DNA from: a virus
Length of the DNA: 32,744 nucleotides
Direction: 5' to 3' (one strand)
IMG/VR virus record: IMGVR_UViG_3300045413_000162
Coordinates: 1 to 32,744 of that record
Shown here: one piece after another, positions 5,220 through 11,885 of the stretch
How the letters are laid out: each line of letters begins with the position of its first letter
How positions within the stretch are numbered: position 1 is the stretch's first letter
Notes under the pieces: generated by a model
Seen by the model: only the letters and a program-made list of their open reading frames with translations
Databases searched by the model: none
What the model was told of the DNA's origin: nothing
Translations under genes and position numbers: made by a program

Positions 5220-6741
5220 CGAGGGTAATGTTTGCTGATCTTAAAACTCCATCAGTTCCTCGTACTTTAATTCTTAAATTAGTGTTACTTATAAGTTCAA
5301 AACTCATTTGAGAATTATTTGGAGGTGTTGAAGTGGTTCCTAACCCAATGGTAGATATTCCTACAATTAAAGAATTTCCGACAACTTGGGAACTACCATG
5401 AACAAATAAACTTGTACCAGAAGCACCTACTGCACCAACAGTTAATGTGTGCGAAGAGTTTGTTGTTCCTATTCCAGTGTTGCCACTTACAGATTGTCGA
5501 TGAAGAGTAGAACCACTTACCGTCCAAAAGTTTAAATCTGATTGATGAGAGATAAACTGCAAAATATCATTTGCTCTGGCAGAAGTTGCGATGCCAACTG
5601 TTGTTGAGTTTATTTCTGTAAATTCTGATGAATCGAGTTTAATGCCATTGTAGAAAACATCTATTGAATTTGTATTTGTATCATATGCAGAAACTGTAAA
5701 TGATGTCTGACCAGTAGATGCAGTTGCGTTTGTAACAGATCTCTTTGGAGTTGTGGCTGCTTTTGGTCGATATGTAATAATATCAACATCGTCACCAACA
5801 AAAGTCGATGATGATATACCTACGGTTGTTCCATTTGTTGCAGTATAATCAGATGATGCTAAACGAACTCCGTTTAAGAATACATCAAGATATCCAACTT
5901 CATAATTTACACTAAAACTTGTCTGCCCTTCTGTTGCAGTAAAACGAGTTTCATTTTTTTCAAATATCCCAGTTAACCCAGTAAAATCTAACTTGATTGT
6001 GCTTATTCCTGCGGAAGGAGTTGTAATTGAACTTACCGCAGACCCAATAAAATTTAGTGTAGTTACTCCCGATCCAATGTAAGTTCCAGTGCTCTGAACT
6101 CCAACACCAGCAATTAATCTTCCATCAGATGCTGTTATAATTCCTGTGTATATTGCATTTCCTGTAACATGTAGTTTTGCAGTTGGATTTGTGGTTCCTA
6201 TACCAAGATTATCAGAAACATAAGCACCACCAGTTACTTGAAGATCTTGACCTGCCGTTCCAGTAGAAGTTCCAGTTCCAATTAATACTGGACCATTTGT
6301 AAAATCAACTTCCGTAGTAAAAGTAGAAAAACCAGTTACATTTAAGTTTGTTGAATTTAATCTTGTAACAGTTCCAATTGTGCCAGTTAAGTTGGTTGTA
6401 TCAAACCTTGTAACAGTTCCAATTGTTCCAGTAAGATTAGTTGTGTCTAATCTTGTAATTGTTCCTACACCAGCATTAATTTGACCACTAAACGTTGCTG
6501 CTGTAAGAATTCCAGTTATACTTACATTGCCAGTATATGAAATATGACCCGCACCATAAGATTCTGCCCAAGGATTAACTGCGCGTACCGTTGTAGCGAT
6601 TCCTACGCCGCCAGTATCCTGTCTGACATACAAAGTTCCATCATAAGTGTTTAGAGCCACTTCGCCTAGATCTAAATTTGCCAATGTTGGCCTCTTACCA
6701 GCAGTTGCTGATCTCTTTAACTTAATTTTTGGATCTGCCAT
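5215..6741 (-). CDS. Fibre-like virion structural protein, 508 residues
   Basis: The N-terminus (MADPKIKLKRSATAGKRPTL, then LGEVALNTYDGTLYVRQ) is the common start of marine T4-like tail-fibre-type proteins. It is followed by a Gly/Thr/Ile repeat region. Three 15-residue units of the type TRLDTTNLTGTIGTV lie at about residues 90-135. A segment LGIGTTNPTAKLHVTG near 175-195 resembles fibre proteins that carry endosialidase-type chaperones, but no chaperone domain is present. Residues about 262-400 hold two DVF.NG.KL..S.(Y/F) modules that recur in the 2916-residue baseplate protein. The gene sits downstream of a late motif and a leader hairpin. No Shine-Dalgarno is visible. A host-recognition or fibre-shaft role is likely but inferred. 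Confidence 0.85.
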   Translation of the reverse strand: MADPKIKLKRSATAGKRPTLANLDLGEVALNTYDGTLYVRQDTGGVGIATTVRAVNPWAESYGAGHISYTGNVSITGILTAATFSGQINAGVGTITRLDTTNLTGTIGTVTRFDTTNLTGTIGTVTRLNSTNLNVTGFSTFTTEVDFTNGPVLIGTGTSTGTAGQDLQVTGGAYVSDNLGIGTTNPTAKLHVTGNAIYTGIITASDGRLIAGVGVQSTGTYIGSGVTTLNFIGSAVSSITTPSAGISTIKLDFTGLTGIFEKNETRFTATEGQTSFSVNYEVGYLDVFLNGVRLASSDYTATNGTTVGISSSTFVGDDVDIITYRPKAATTPKRSVTNATASTGQTSFTVSAYDTNTNSIDVFYNGIKLDSSEFTEINSTTVGIATSARANDILQFISHQSDLNFWTVSGSTLHRQSVSGNTGIGTTNSSHTLTVGAVGASGTSLFVHGSSQVVGNSLIVGISTIGLGTTSTPPNNSQMSFELISNTNLRIKVRGTDGVLRSANITLA

Positions 6742-6770
6742 TTTTTAGTCGTTATGTAACGTCAAGTCGG

Positions 6771-6788
6771 AAGCGATATATATCGCTT
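6771..6788 (-). other. Perfect 18-base palindrome in the 5' leader of the 508-residue gene
   Basis: AAGCGATATATATCGCTT is fully self-complementary. On the minus strand it begins four bases after the late motif AATAAATA, near the expected transcript start, so the mRNA would begin at or next to a hairpin. On the plus strand the same palindrome is followed by seven T, so it could also stop antisense transcription. It does not look like a minus-strand terminator because CC, not T, follows. Confidence 0.7.
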
Positions 6789-6792
6789 TTTT

Positions 6793-6800
6793 TATTTATT
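6793..6800 (-). promoter_or_regulatory. Late-promoter motif AATAAATA upstream of the 508-residue gene
   Basis: NATAAATA-type motif on the minus strand, overlapping the TAA stop (6799-6801) of the upstream coiled-coil gene and 51 bases before the ATG at 6741. The long leader holds the palindrome at 6771-6788. Confidence 0.68.
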
Positions 6801-7356
6801 AAAATTCTCCACCATCCTCTGCAATTGTGGAATCTTCTGCATCAACTTTGATTGTGAAAAACTCCAAATTTTTTGGTATCTCCACATTCATAATTTTTTC
6901 ACTTAAATCAGAATCTAATTTTTTCTTTTTTCTACTGTTACTTTTTGGTAACACAATTTTTTCTTCTATTTGTGGAGGAGGTGGTGGAATAATTTTTTCT
7001 TTTACTTTTATGAGTTCTTCCGCAGCATCTCTCATACAATTCATTCCACCTTCTAAATCATACATACGCTCATCCAGTTTCATTAAATAAGATATGCGAT
7101 TTTCAATATTAATTACCTTTTGAGTAACATCAGTATGTTTTGAGATTACATCCTGATGACTTTGAATTAGAATTTTTTCAACACTAGTCCCTTCAAGTCT
7201 TGCTTGTTGATCTGCAATAATTTTTTCCAACTCCTTTATCTTTTCAGAGAAAAACATTAGTTTAGACTCTAACCCAATATTTAAATTTGCTATCTCTGAA
7301 TATTTTTTTTGATATACTGCAATGCAAGTTTTAAGTTCAAGAATTTCATCTTCCAT
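6799..7356 (-). CDS. Coiled-coil virion-associated protein, 185 residues
   Basis: Residues 1-125 are almost entirely coiled coil: heptad-like Leu/Ile spacing in MEDEILELKTCIAVYQKKYS, KIKELEKIIADQQARLEG and VINIENRISYLMKLDERMYD. A Pro run (PPPPPQIEEKI) follows, then a Lys-rich stretch (SNSRKKKKLDSD). The C-terminus has a short hydrophobic part (NLEFFTIKVDAED) and ends AEDGGEF. The final D-G-G-E-F resembles the ends of the 639- and 348-residue proteins encoded just upstream. I chose the ATG at 7356; a TTG two codons earlier is in frame but has no better ribosome site. Its place between two fibre-like genes suggests a fibre-associated or assembly protein, which is inference. Confidence 0.78.
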   Translation of the reverse strand: MEDEILELKTCIAVYQKKYSEIANLNIGLESKLMFFSEKIKELEKIIADQQARLEGTSVEKILIQSHQDVISKHTDVTQKVINIENRISYLMKLDERMYDLEGGMNCMRDAAEELIKVKEKIIPPPPPQIEEKIVLPKSNSRKKKKLDSDLSEKIMNVEIPKNLEFFTIKVDAEDSTIAEDGGEF

Positions 7357-7370
7357 GGTCAAAAAATCAA

Positions 7371-7390
7371 TCTAATCTATTTAGATTAGA
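7371..7390 (-). other. 20-base inverted repeat at the end of the 639-residue gene (terminator-like, with a degenerate late motif)
   Basis: TCTAATCTATTTAGATTAGA has perfect 9-bp arms around TT. It includes the TAA stop (7386-7388) of the 639-residue gene. On the minus strand it is followed by TTGATTTTTT, so it could form a weak AT-rich terminator. Its centre reads TCTAAATA, one mismatch from NATAAATA, 22 bases before the next ATG, so a late promoter is the other reading. Confidence 0.5.
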
Positions 7391-9305
7391 AAGCACCAGC
7401 GTCAACAGTGATGTTTTCTAAAATTCTTGCAGTTCCATCATAACGAATTACATCAGTATCACCAGCAGCATCATTGACTTTTAAAGAACCAATTTTTAAA
7501 TTGCCAACAACAGTTGCAGCACCAGAAACATTAACGTCAATGGCACTCATCAACCCATTAATGTTAACTCTGGCAGAAAATGTAGAAACGCCAGTTACAT
7601 TAATTCCACCCGCACCAACAATTAATCCACCACCGCCATAAGTTAAGTTTGCACTATCTTCAAGGGATCCAGAAGTTCCTGCCAACACAACTCTGCCAGA
7701 AGTAAGATCTGAGACAGTTGCTGATGATAGAACTGTTTCTCCACCACTAATGTCAGCTCCACCATTAGCATCAATTGCACCAGTAAACGTCGAAACACCA
7801 GTAACGCTTAGGTTCGTTGCATTAATTCTTGTTACAGTTCCTATCGTGCCAACTAAGTTGGTAATAGTGCCACTAGTGCTGTTTAATGTAGTGATAGTCG
7901 CAGCAGTGCCTGTAAGATTCGTAATAGTACCATTTGTACTATTCAGAGTAGTAATTGTAGCAGCAGTACCTGTTAGGTTTGTGATTGTGCCACTAGTGTT
8001 GTTTAGTGTTGTAATAGTAGCAGCAGTACCAGTTAAGTTAGTAATTGTACCACTAGTACTGTTTAATGTTGTAATTGTACCAATAGTTCCAACAAGATTC
8101 GTAGTGTCGAGTCTTGTAATTGTGCCAATAGTACCACTGAGATTAGTTGCAGTTACATTTGTAACGCTTAATGTTGCAATCGTTGCTGCACTTGAAACAT
8201 TGACATCATCAAGTTCCGCTAATCCATCTACATATAAATTTCTCCATTCTTGTGCTGGACGCCCAAGATCATAACTATCATCTGCACTTGGGGAGAAATT
8301 TTGATTCACTTCCCACGAGTCTGTTGCATTCTGCCAAAGTAGAGTATAATTATAATCTCCATATACTTCAATACCAGAACCATTTGCACCAGCATCTGAT
8401 GGAGTGGATGTTGAAGCAATACCAACAATTTTGTCCTCAACATCCAATCTTTCGGTGTGAATGATTGTCTCAGTTCCGTTAACAGTCAAATTACCACTGA
8501 TTGTTAAATTCTGAGAAATTAAAACATTCCCTCCACTAAAAGTAGATGCACCAGAAACATTGACGCCGCCAGCACCTACAACTAATCCACCACCACCATA
8601 AGTTAAGTTTGCGCTATCTTGAAGTGCGCCATTTGCGCCAGCAAGAACAACTCTACCAGAAGTTAAATCAGAAACTGTTGCTGATGAAAGGACAGTTTCT
8701 CCACCACTAATATCTGCACCACCATTAGCATCAAATGCACCAGTAACAGTTAAAGCTCCTCCAACAGATGCACCTTTTGTTACTACCAAGTTTGTAGTAA
8801 CTGTCAATGCTCCACCAACAATAACATTGTCTGGCATTCCAATAGTGACCTGGTTATCACTCACTGCCGTATTAATTTCATTTGCAGTTCCTGCAAATGT
8901 TATTGTCTGTCCAGTGCTTACTACGTCAGGAGTTCCACTATCAGCAGCAATTGTAAAATTACTTACAACTTCTCCCCAAGAAAGATTACCAGATCCGTCT
9001 GTTTTGAGATAATAATTATTTGTTGGAGAAGATGGAAATGTATAAGTTACATCTGCTGCAATGTTTGCTGGGGCAGCAAAAGAAATTGAATTTGTTCCAT
9101 TTGCAGTTGCTTCGTATACTTTTACTGCACCACCAGTTGATGCAGTTTCTGTTGTCCAAAATCTACCACTGCCAATGAGTTTATTTCCTGCTGCACTACC
9201 AACGTATAAGTCATATTTGTCAGTTGTAAATCCAGGTTCTCCACTATTCAATGCTGGGAGGTTTGCAAGTAAACCTCTTTTAAATTTTAAAATAGGTGCC
9301 GCCAT
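7386..9305 (-). CDS. Repeat-rich fibre-like virion structural protein, 639 residues
   Basis: The N-terminus MAAPILKFKRGLLANLPALN, with GEPGFTTDKYDLYVG soon after, is a signature I recall from tail-fibre-type proteins of marine T4-like phages. It is followed by an FWTTETASTGGAVKVYEA beta domain. Two copies of a roughly 68-residue domain (DANGGADISGGETVLSSA through NLTYGGGGL.VGAGG.NV) lie at about residues 189-258 and 508-577. Between them, after HTERLDVEDKIVGIAST and a segment with DSYDLGRPAQEWRNLYVDGL, comes a Thr/Ile/Leu/Asn repeat at about 380-490, including four 20-residue units. Such repeats suit a long beta-structured shaft, probably trimeric. The C-terminus ends TVDAGAF. A late motif precedes the gene; no Shine-Dalgarno is visible. 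Confidence 0.87.
   Translation of the reverse strand: MAAPILKFKRGLLANLPALNSGEPGFTTDKYDLYVGSAAGNKLIGSGRFWTTETASTGGAVKVYEATANGTNSISFAAPANIAADVTYTFPSSPTNNYYLKTDGSGNLSWGEVVSNFTIAADSGTPDVVSTGQTITFAGTANEINTAVSDNQVTIGMPDNVIVGGALTVTTNLVVTKGASVGGALTVTGAFDANGGADISGGETVLSSATVSDLTSGRVVLAGANGALQDSANLTYGGGGLVVGAGGVNVSGASTFSGGNVLISQNLTISGNLTVNGTETIIHTERLDVEDKIVGIASTSTPSDAGANGSGIEVYGDYNYTLLWQNATDSWEVNQNFSPSADDSYDLGRPAQEWRNLYVDGLAELDDVNVSSAATIATLSVTNVTATNLSGTIGTITRLDTTNLVGTIGTITTLNSTSGTITNLTGTAATITTLNNTSGTITNLTGTAATITTLNSTNGTITNLTGTAATITTLNSTSGTITNLVGTIGTVTRINATNLSVTGVSTFTGAIDANGGADISGGETVLSSATVSDLTSGRVVLAGTSGSLEDSANLTYGGGGLIVGAGGINVTGVSTFSARVNINGLMSAIDVNVSGAATVVGNLKIGSLKVNDAAGDTDVIRYDGTARILENITVDAGAF
7861..8100 (-). 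repeat. Four 60-bp tandem units inside the 639-residue fibre-like gene
   Basis: Units at 7861-7920, 7921-7980, 7981-8040 and 8041-8100 encode variants of TTLNSTSGTITNLTGTAATI. The second half of the 8041-8100 unit diverges (GTIGTI-type). Codons vary at synonymous sites between units, so the array is not a very recent duplication. Related shorter motifs continue on both sides. Confidence 0.85.
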
Positions 9306-9333
9306 TGTATTGTAAAAAATTCTTTGCTATGTT

Positions 9334-9341
9334 TATTTATT
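9334..9341 (-). promoter_or_regulatory. Late-promoter motif AATAAATA upstream of the 639-residue gene
   Basis: NATAAATA-type motif on the minus strand, overlapping the TAA stop (9340-9342) of the 348-residue gene and 29 bases before the ATG at 9305. Confidence 0.68.
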
Positions 9342-10386
9342 AAAAAGTTCCATAATCAATAATGTCATCATCTATATTGTCAGCAAGATCCATCACTTCT
9401 GACGGGTCCACAAAAACAAAAGTACTTGTAGATGCCTCGTAAATAAGAAGTCTCCTGTTTGCCAAATTTGAGGTGTTGACATCACTTAACGTAACTAAAC
9501 TTCCACCTCCACCAGATGCATCAGATCCTTCCCATTTGCCAGTTGTTGAATTGTATTTTAAAAACTTGTTGTTGACGGTTGCACTTGCTCGGTCAATGTC
9601 GTCCATGAATTCAAGACGAACTTCTCCACCACCACCCTGAACAGAAATATCTCTTAGACCTTGATAAAGAAGATTTCTTAGATCTCTCACTTCTTTTTTA
9701 AGACTTTCTATTTCGGTATTTTTTTCTCCAACAATATTATCATCTTTGATGAGAGATTTTAAAGTTTTTAATACCTGAGATACTGATGGGTTTTCTTCTT
9801 CGATTTTTTCACCATTTTCAATTTCTGATGAATTCGAAATTTCATCAATTAAATCTTCATTCTCATTTTGAATATTGTTAATTTCTTCATTTGTTTCTTC
9901 TTCTTTATTTTCTTCCTCAAAAGTAATTTCGATTGGAATTTCATAATCTTTAATAGGAACTTCAATTAATGATCCTGATATTTTTTGTTTGTCCTCGTTA
10001 AGAGTAACAAACTCATCTACAACTTCAATTGACTCATTAAATAACCAATTTTCAAATGCTTTTATTTCCTGTGTTTCTTTTTTCTTTTTTTTCTCTTCTT
10101 TCTTTTTTAATACTACAAGTTCTTCAAATAAGTTATTAATATCTATTTTTGGTTCTTCTATTTTAATTTCTTCTTTTTCTTTTTTAATTTCTATATCTTT
10201 TTTTGATTCTTTTATATCCGATGATTTTTTATTAGAAATCTTAGAAATTTTATCAAGTTCAGTCAGAACAAAATTTAAGTCTCCTAAAAGAGACTGATAT
10301 TCTTCTTCTTTCTTCTTTTTTTCCTCTTTGATAAGAGAGAAGAAATCGCCTAGATTTGTTTGGTTTTCATCTTTTGTTCTAGGCAT
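9340..10386 (-). CDS. Lys/Glu-rich coiled-coil virion-type protein, 348 residues
   Basis: The N-terminus (MPRTKDENQTNLGDFFSLIK) leads into a Lys/Glu/Ile-rich low-complexity region over about residues 15-215, with poly-Lys/Glu runs, most likely extended helix or coiled coil. A heptad-like segment (EIESLKKEVRDLRNLLYQGL) precedes a compact C-terminal domain with GGGGEVRLEFMDDIDRAS, NNKFLKYNSTTGKWEG and a Gly-rich linker. I recall that domain from virion structural proteins of marine T4-like phages. The protein ends DDDIIDYGTF. The start overlaps the end of gp16 by eight bases, with AGAGAA before it. It may link fibre-like proteins to the virion, but that is inference. Confidence 0.82.
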   Translation of the reverse strand: MPRTKDENQTNLGDFFSLIKEEKKKKEEEYQSLLGDLNFVLTELDKISKISNKKSSDIKESKKDIEIKKEKEEIKIEEPKIDINNLFEELVVLKKKEEKKKKKETQEIKAFENWLFNESIEVVDEFVTLNEDKQKISGSLIEVPIKDYEIPIEITFEEENKEEETNEEINNIQNENEDLIDEISNSSEIENGEKIEEENPSVSQVLKTLKSLIKDDNIVGEKNTEIESLKKEVRDLRNLLYQGLRDISVQGGGGEVRLEFMDDIDRASATVNNKFLKYNSTTGKWEGSDASGGGGSLVTLSDVNTSNLANRRLLIYEASTSTFVFVDPSEVMDLADNIDDDIIDYGTF

Positions 10387-10804
10387 TTTCTCTATTAGAT
10401 AAACCCTGCTTCAATAATTTTTGAAGTTCTGCTGTGGATCCAACAAATAGGGCATTATTAACTGTGGTGGGACCTTTTGGCGTGTCCTCTGTTTCCAAGT
10501 CTTTTAATTTTCTTTGCAAATCCATCAATTTATCAGTTGCATCAGAAACACTCTTAATCAATTGACCAGCAACTTCATAGGCTCTTGGAGTGTCATTTTC
10601 CTGAGCCAGTTCCAATATATTATTTATTGCTTCTTGACCTTTTTCAATTATGGAATATAAGTTTCCCCTTGTATATTCATAGTCTTTTCTGATGTCTGTG
10701 CTACTAGATACTTTTTGTATTTCTTTTGATAATTTTTCAGCAGATACAATTTCTCCTTCTACATCAAATACATCATTCAATTCGCTGAATTTATCGGTTT
10801 TCAT
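10379..10804 (-). CDS. gp16: Terminase small subunit
   Basis: This 141-residue protein (T4 gp16 is 164) has the expected plan: a poorly conserved acidic N-terminus, a central pair of long helices (RKDYEYTRGNLYSIIEKGQE through YEVAGQLIKSVSDATDKLMD), then NNALFVGSTAELQKLLKQ. The last segment matches the N-A-x-x-F-x-GS-x-x-EL motif near the gp16 C-terminus. The small terminase forms a ring that binds DNA and regulates gp17. The start overlaps the gp15 stop by four bases (ATGA), and the end overlaps the 348-residue gene. In T4 gp17 follows directly; here it lies about 10 kb further on. Confidence 0.9.
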   Translation of the reverse strand: MKTDKFSELNDVFDVEGEIVSAEKLSKEIQKVSSSTDIRKDYEYTRGNLYSIIEKGQEAINNILELAQENDTPRAYEVAGQLIKSVSDATDKLMDLQRKLKDLETEDTPKGPTTVNNALFVGSTAELQKLLKQGLSNRENA

Positions 10805-11844
10805 AGGTCAATATCAGTATTAAGTGTTGGACTAAATTCTTTAAAGTCTTGGAAGAAAGAAACAGTCTCATTGAAACCAAAATCATCTCCAATTTCAATC
10901 AGAGCGTCGTCAGCAGTTGTAATTGTTTTGACCGCAGATCCTCTTACATGTTCCGTTTCAACTGTGTTATCCTGACCCCTCTTAACTGTAAGTTTATTAC
11001 CAGATATTGAAGTAACATACATTTCTTCTTTATTCACGTAAATATATGATGACTCAGATAGACCTGTGGCATCGTTCACGACAAAGATTGTTTGTCCAAC
11101 TGGAATATCTTCATCAAGAGTAGTGACAATACTATTGTCATAGTCTTTGACTGCCCTAGGAGTTACTGTATATCTCATTTCTCTCTTAGGACTCTCAATA
11201 CCAGTCATAACATCAACAGTAGCCTTCTTGATAATCTTACTATCTTGTACAGGACCAAACAGATGAGTTTTGGCAGTAAAGATTAATGTATAGACAAGAG
11301 CTCTTCTTGTAGTATAATCTCCCTCATATTGATCATCCATTGAAATTGATTCCAACTGAATTGGAACATCTTTCTTTTCGTCAATTGTATCAACTAAATT
11401 GATAGTTAAATTATAAGATGGTTGAAAATATGGTAATATTTGCTCAATAATTTGAAGAGCATCATCATTTGTTTTTGATAAAATTGACAGTTCAAACCTC
11501 ATGTTGTAAGGCACAGGCATGAATGTCTTTTTTTGAAGTGTTGGATTGGATGGATTTTTTGTTATGAAAGATTTTGTTGATGATGTTTTTCTAGAAGGAT
11601 CGTATGTAACTCCAGTAAATTCAAAAGACATTCTTGGTAATGTCAGTTGGACTGGTTTATTGAGATCTGCCGACTGCTCCAATCTCGCTAAAAATTTCTG
11701 AGTAGGACCATAAGCAAGAGGAACCTTCATCACACTAAAAGTGTTATTGCTATTGTCCTTATGTTTAATGTTTATATTATTGAAAAGAGTGCCAAATCCA
11801 ATGACAGTTCTTCTAAAAATTTCGTGATAAAAATATTCAAACAT
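10801..11844 (-). CDS. gp15: Tail sheath stabiliser / tail completion protein
   Basis: The start MFEYFYHEIFRRTVIGFGTL matches T4 gp15 (MFGYFY..SFRR). The core has RFELSILSKTNDDALQIIEQ and then ILPYFQPSYNLT, the gp15 signature. gp15 caps the tail tube and sheath and joins the tail to the neck. At 347 residues it is longer than T4 gp15 (272). Much of the extra is an inserted beta-rich segment at about residues 240-308 with VGQTIFVVNDATGLSESSYI and NKLTVKRGQDNTVETEH, which recurs in both giant baseplate proteins. Upstream, TAGGATC precedes the ATG. The 41-base gap to gp14 has no exact NATAAATA, only TATATAATA. Confidence 0.95.
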   Translation of the reverse strand: MFEYFYHEIFRRTVIGFGTLFNNINIKHKDNSNNTFSVMKVPLAYGPTQKFLARLEQSADLNKPVQLTLPRMSFEFTGVTYDPSRKTSSTKSFITKNPSNPTLQKKTFMPVPYNMRFELSILSKTNDDALQIIEQILPYFQPSYNLTINLVDTIDEKKDVPIQLESISMDDQYEGDYTTRRALVYTLIFTAKTHLFGPVQDSKIIKKATVDVMTGIESPKREMRYTVTPRAVKDYDNSIVTTLDEDIPVGQTIFVVNDATGLSESSYIYVNKEEMYVTSISGNKLTVKRGQDNTVETEHVRGSAVKTITTADDALIEIGDDFGFNETVSFFQDFKEFSPTLNTDIDL

Positions 11845-11885
11845 TTTTTGATCCTATTATATAAACTATTTAACAACTTTTTAAA

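Noticed and set aside
7357-7362. TTG start two codons upstream of the ATG for the coiled-coil gene
   Set aside because: No ribosome site favours it, and ATG is used by every other complete gene here.
7861-8100. 60-bp tandem repeats as a possible CRISPR array
   Set aside because: The units have no spacers, remain in frame and encode a protein repeat; no cas genes are present.
7750-8274. Plus-strand 174-codon ORF rich in Val/Ile, resembling a membrane protein
   Set aside because: It is the exact antisense of the Thr/Ile/Asn repeats of the 639-residue fibre-like gene; its hydrophobicity and periodicity follow from those codons.
9989-10297. Plus-strand ORF of 102 codons rich in Phe/Ser
   Set aside because: Antisense of the Lys/Glu-rich low-complexity region of the 348-residue gene, with no ribosome site or family likeness.
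9340-10386. Lys/Glu-rich protein as a head scaffold (gp22-like) or a cytoskeletal protein
   Set aside because: Low-complexity charged helices give false likeness to both; the C-terminal domain and context fit a virion-associated accessory protein better.
10621-10628. AATAAATA on the minus strand inside gp16 (also at 23652-23659 inside gp8)
   Set aside because: These lie mid-gene with no gene start nearby and encode ordinary residues, so chance in AT-rich coding DNA is the simplest reading. They are kept as a caution for the promoter claim.
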